Assembly (NCBI GenBank): GCA_964017155.1
Contig: OZ024854.1
Span: 19,122,555-19,186,554 of the forward strand
Direction of reading: 5' to 3'
From: Oasisia sp. SBJ-2009
Lineage: Eukaryota > Annelida > Polychaeta > Sabellida > Siboglinidae
DNA length: 64,000 nt
The position numbers were made by a program, and so were the translations under genes. Below the pieces are notes generated by a model, which saw nothing but the letters and a program-made list of their open reading frames with translations, had not been told where the DNA came from and did not search any database. Positions 60,835 through 64,000 of this stretch are shown here, one piece after another. How positions within the stretch are numbered: position 1 is the stretch's first letter; every line of letters begins with the position of its first letter.

Positions 60835-61075
60835 TCACAGTCCCGTAGATCAGTTGTGCAGGTGTGCCGCCAGAGGGGGCTATTAATTGCAGTCTCTTCT
60901 CTGATGTCATAGTGGATGGGCACGACTTCAGCACTTCCAGCTGGACGCTTTTGCAGAATGTTCGTTGCCGTTTGCAAACCGTAGAAGAGTGCGTTCAATA
61001 TGCGGTCATCAGTGATGCGGATCATTTGACCGGACCATCGTAGTTGTGCTCGCTGGATATGAACTTGGATTGCGA
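60835..61075 (-). pseudogene. Non-LTR retrotransposon C-terminal fragment
   Basis: Minus-strand reading IQRAQLRWSGQMIRITDDRI then LNALFYGLQ and KRPAGSAE resembles the R-W-x-G-H-x-x-R-M-x-D-x-R block common near the end of retrotransposon ORF2. Truncated on both sides. Confidence 0.6.
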
Positions 61076-61317
61076 AAGTTTCACATCTCTACTACATATC
61101 GGCGATTTGTTGCGATTTGACGCCTACAAACTGCCGTATTTTGATTAAAATATGACATGTGTTTCTTGTAAAAATTAAAATCAATACATAACACCAGCGA
61201 ACGTAAACACAAACACGTATTTGTCACAACCCCTTGCGGGTATTTTACTTAATCTTTGCAAGGAAATGTAATACAAGTTCTTAGCGGCGACACGTCGCAT
61301 GCGTTCCCGCTGTCGAT

Positions 61318-61360
61318 TGTTCCTGCTTCGTCTCCGCCCGCTAGAGACGAAGCAGGAACA
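61318..61360. repeat. Perfect 17-bp hairpin, 9-nt loop
   Basis: Arms TGTTCCTGCTTCGTCTC at 61318-61334 and its exact reverse complement at 61344-61360. Confidence 0.95.
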
Positions 61361-61974
61361 CCGGCGAACACCCTCTCTGGGACGTATCGTGTATCCACGT
61401 CCGGATCGTGTTTCCTCTCCGGGCCTTCCCAAAACTGTTTCTAATTAATACCGTGACATATTCAAGTAATCGTCACGCGTCATTGGAGGGTGGCGTGACG
61501 TTACACAACCAATCAACCCCATTTTTTAACGAAATGTTTAAAAATTCATTAGACCACACGAGCGCCGACGCTGACAACGCAGCAATTAGCAGTTCTCTCG
61601 GTTATACTTGGAATGTAAAAATAGCACTTAACTGTGCTTCACGGCACCTTCGATAGAACTACTGCAGAATAGCGAATAAATGCAAGAAAGTCGTATTAAA
61701 CACGTGACATTAACGGTACAGCGCAACAGGTAAGTCATCAAAGGTGTATGATGCAGCAACAGACTCAGCGAAATCTTACGCTCGAATGTCACTGAACTGG
61801 ATCTGGACTGGACTTGGCCAGATGGCATATTGGGCGAATTCCAGAGTATGATTAATTCCTAGAAGCCAACAACAATCTTTTAATTTCACTAGCCCTTAAG
61901 GTTCTGTGGTTACCCGCCCAATCGTTGTACCATCGTAGTTGTAATCCCCTTGTCTTCTACTGTCCCAGTCTCCG

Positions 61975-62027
61975 TCTCTGTCTGTCTCCCCTACCCTCTC
62001 TCTCTCTTCGTCTCTCGCTCTCTTTTT

Positions 62028-62089
<62 letters not shown>

Positions 62090-62112
62090 TTCTGTTTGTT
62101 TCTGTCGCACTT

Positions 62113-62178
<66 letters not shown>
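61975..62178. repeat. (CT)n and (TA)n microsatellites
   Basis: CT tract to about 62090, then TA tract 62112-62178. Confidence 0.97.
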
Positions 62179-62181
<3 letters not shown>

Positions 62182-62737
62182 TGTGCTTCAACGCAATGAT
62201 AGCAACATAGCAACTAGGGTTTCGAGACACACCAACGTCGTGCCCATATCTAGATATCACAGATAACAACGTTCGTCACTTGCCCACGCTCTGGGGACGA
62301 CAATACACGGGAACTGCCTCTCTGTGCGGGCAACGTCCTGGCTGCTAAATCTTCCCGTCCTGTGGGCTTCTTGTGGCCGATCGATCAATCAGCCACCCCG
62401 TGAACCGCTCTTGTCTGGGCGCTTGCAGGAGCGGCCCGGTGGTGACATCCTCGCGAGTCTGACCCCGTGGCGTTGTCCCCGCTGTAGGTCGTCGCCTCGC
62501 CGCTGTTGGGGCGGGCTCGGGTGGGGCTGGAGACATGTACCTGTGTCTCGGTGCGTGGCTGTGGCTGTGCTGGATGTTCACTGGTCTTGTTCGAACATTC
62601 CCATGGTTTGAAGTGTGAACATGAGTATTGTTCGATTTGTGACAGGTCCAGAAATCGTTGGGTCGTGAAAACACGTGTGACTGAGATATGTGGTTATAGT
62701 TTGTCGCAGGTATGTGGTGTTGCCAGTGGTGTTTACA

Positions 62738-63188
62738 TTCCGTTGGTACATGCTTACATTCCGTTGGTACTTGCTTACATTCCGTAGGTAGTTGCTTACA
62801 TTCCGTTGGTACTTGCTTACATTCCGTTGGCACTTGCTTACATTCCGTTGGTACATGCTTACATTCCGTTGGTACTTGCTTACATTCCGTTGGTACTTGC
62901 TTACATTCCGTTGGTACTTGCTTACATTCCGTTGGTACTTGCTTACATTCCGTTAGTACTTGCTTACATTGCGTTGGTACTTGCTCACATGGCATTGGTA
63001 CTTGCTTACATTTCATTGGTACTTGCTTACATTCCGCTGTTGGTACTTGCTTACATTCCGCTGTTGGTACTTGCTTACATTCCGTTGGTACTTGCTTACA
63101 TCCCGTTGGTACTTGCATACATTCCGTTGGTACTTGCATACATTCCGTTGGTATTTGCTTACATTCCGTTGGTATTTGCTTACATTCC
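62738..63188. repeat. 21-bp minisatellite with 24-bp variants
   Basis: About 21 units of ttacattccgttggtacttg plus c; two units carry an extra 3 bp (ccgctgttgg). Open on the minus strand (ECKQVPT repeats in a 287-codon frame) and in two plus frames. Confidence 0.95.
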
Positions 63189-63208
63189 GAGGAAAAAGAC
63201 AATGACAA

Positions 63209-64000
63209 CGGAAATCTTGGTCAACTCACCCCTAATGATAGAGATGCCAAGAAAACGACAATAAAATGCAATTTGATCCTAGCAACTATTATTTTGAATC
63301 CTAAATATAGATATTATGTATAGATACTAGCCATCACGCACATTGAGAATGAAGACATTTTCATTGCCCTGTCACCTCTCGGGCTGCAGCCAGCGACAGA
63401 AGTGAAAAATTCCTAACTCATGATGACAAATTTATTTGCGAAACGGTAGGATTGGGAAGGAAAGTCTTACACAGAGATCCTCTACTTTGTGACTCTATGA
63501 ATCAGGCAGTAAGCTATTTGGCCTCCGTTCGCCGCCATCCTAATATTCTGGGATCTGTTTCCATTGATCTTTAAATGTCATTCATATACTGCCAGACTTC
63601 TGTTTCACGGATATTTAATCGCCTTTGAAATAGAGCCACTATTGTGTGTCCCATTCCTGGTCTATTCTACCCACTTTGTCCCACTTGTGTTCCGCAATAA
63701 GTACTGAAACAATGCCCATTGTTTAGCTATTGTTCAAGAACAACAGCTCTGATTCAACGGAACCACCCGTGGGCATAGAACTAGCCTTCCGGGTTGCCGT
63801 GGGCAAGTTCCGTGCACCGACCTCCTGGTTCATTGTTGCTTTACGAGGCGGCACATTTACGTCAACGCACTAACTGGATTTCCGCGGGGACGGTTTGATG
63901 CACGGAACGGTGACGATCTCCATTGATTGTTCACGTGGACGAGTGTAATCTATCTTGACGACGTGTGTATTTATCTGACAAGTTAAGTTGATTCCTGTCA
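63209..64000. other. No recognised gene
   Basis: No ORF of note, repeat or motif recognised to the end of the window. Confidence 0.5.

Noticed and set aside
62420..62487. Exon between cttgcag and a following gtcgtc
   Set aside because: Acceptor looks good but the donor is weak and the 21-residue product matches nothing known.

Overview
The window is nuclear DNA of an animal, most likely a marine invertebrate. The evidence is spliced genes with GT-AG introns, tRNA-headed SINEs, fragments of non-LTR retrotransposons, long microsatellites and many minisatellites. I cannot fix the phylum; a lophotrochozoan such as a mollusc fits, and amphioxus is not excluded.

Two protein-coding genes are well supported and lie head to head. 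NUFIP1 is on the minus strand (ATG at 28015, stop at 15210; 11 exons modelled, 446 aa). It is a zinc-finger scaffold for box C/D snoRNP assembly. ACAA1 is on the plus strand (ATG at 28496, stop at 38887; 12 exons, 417 aa). It is peroxisomal 3-ketoacyl-CoA thiolase, the last step of peroxisomal beta-oxidation. In both models every exon junction is in phase and the total length is a multiple of three. The 480 bp between the two start codons is a probable shared promoter with a perfect CRE palindrome.

The most striking feature is that three minisatellites in these two genes have a splice site inside the repeat unit. In ACAA1 intron 9, a 54-bp unit ending at exon 10 carries the 3' acceptor plus about 17 nt of the exon, giving 30 acceptor copies in exact register. 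In NUFIP1 intron 7, a 32-bp unit carries the exon 8 acceptor plus about 17 nt of exon (about 28 copies). In NUFIP1 intron 2, a 31-bp unit carries the exon 2 donor (18 copies in exact register). The spliceosome must pick the one correct site at the array edge; the other sites give stops or frameshifts. A second notable point is that the thiolase lacks a recognisable N-terminal PTS2 and ends in Ser-Arg-Leu, a PTS1-type peroxisomal signal.

Layout: 1-8 kb has no recognised gene but holds a 1.2-kb element with terminal inverted repeats. 8.5-9.7 kb holds a decayed minus-strand reading frame split by a CT-rich array. 12.0-13.3 kb is AT-rich low-complexity DNA. Near 13.5 kb is a possible first exon of a THAP-like gene. 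15-28 kb is NUFIP1 and 28-39 kb is ACAA1, both with SINEs and other repeats in their introns. 39-64 kb is gene-poor: retrotransposon remnants, foldbacks, one CpG-rich candidate promoter plus first exon (44.4-44.9 kb), and many micro- and minisatellites, including two arrays that share an identical 91-bp module.
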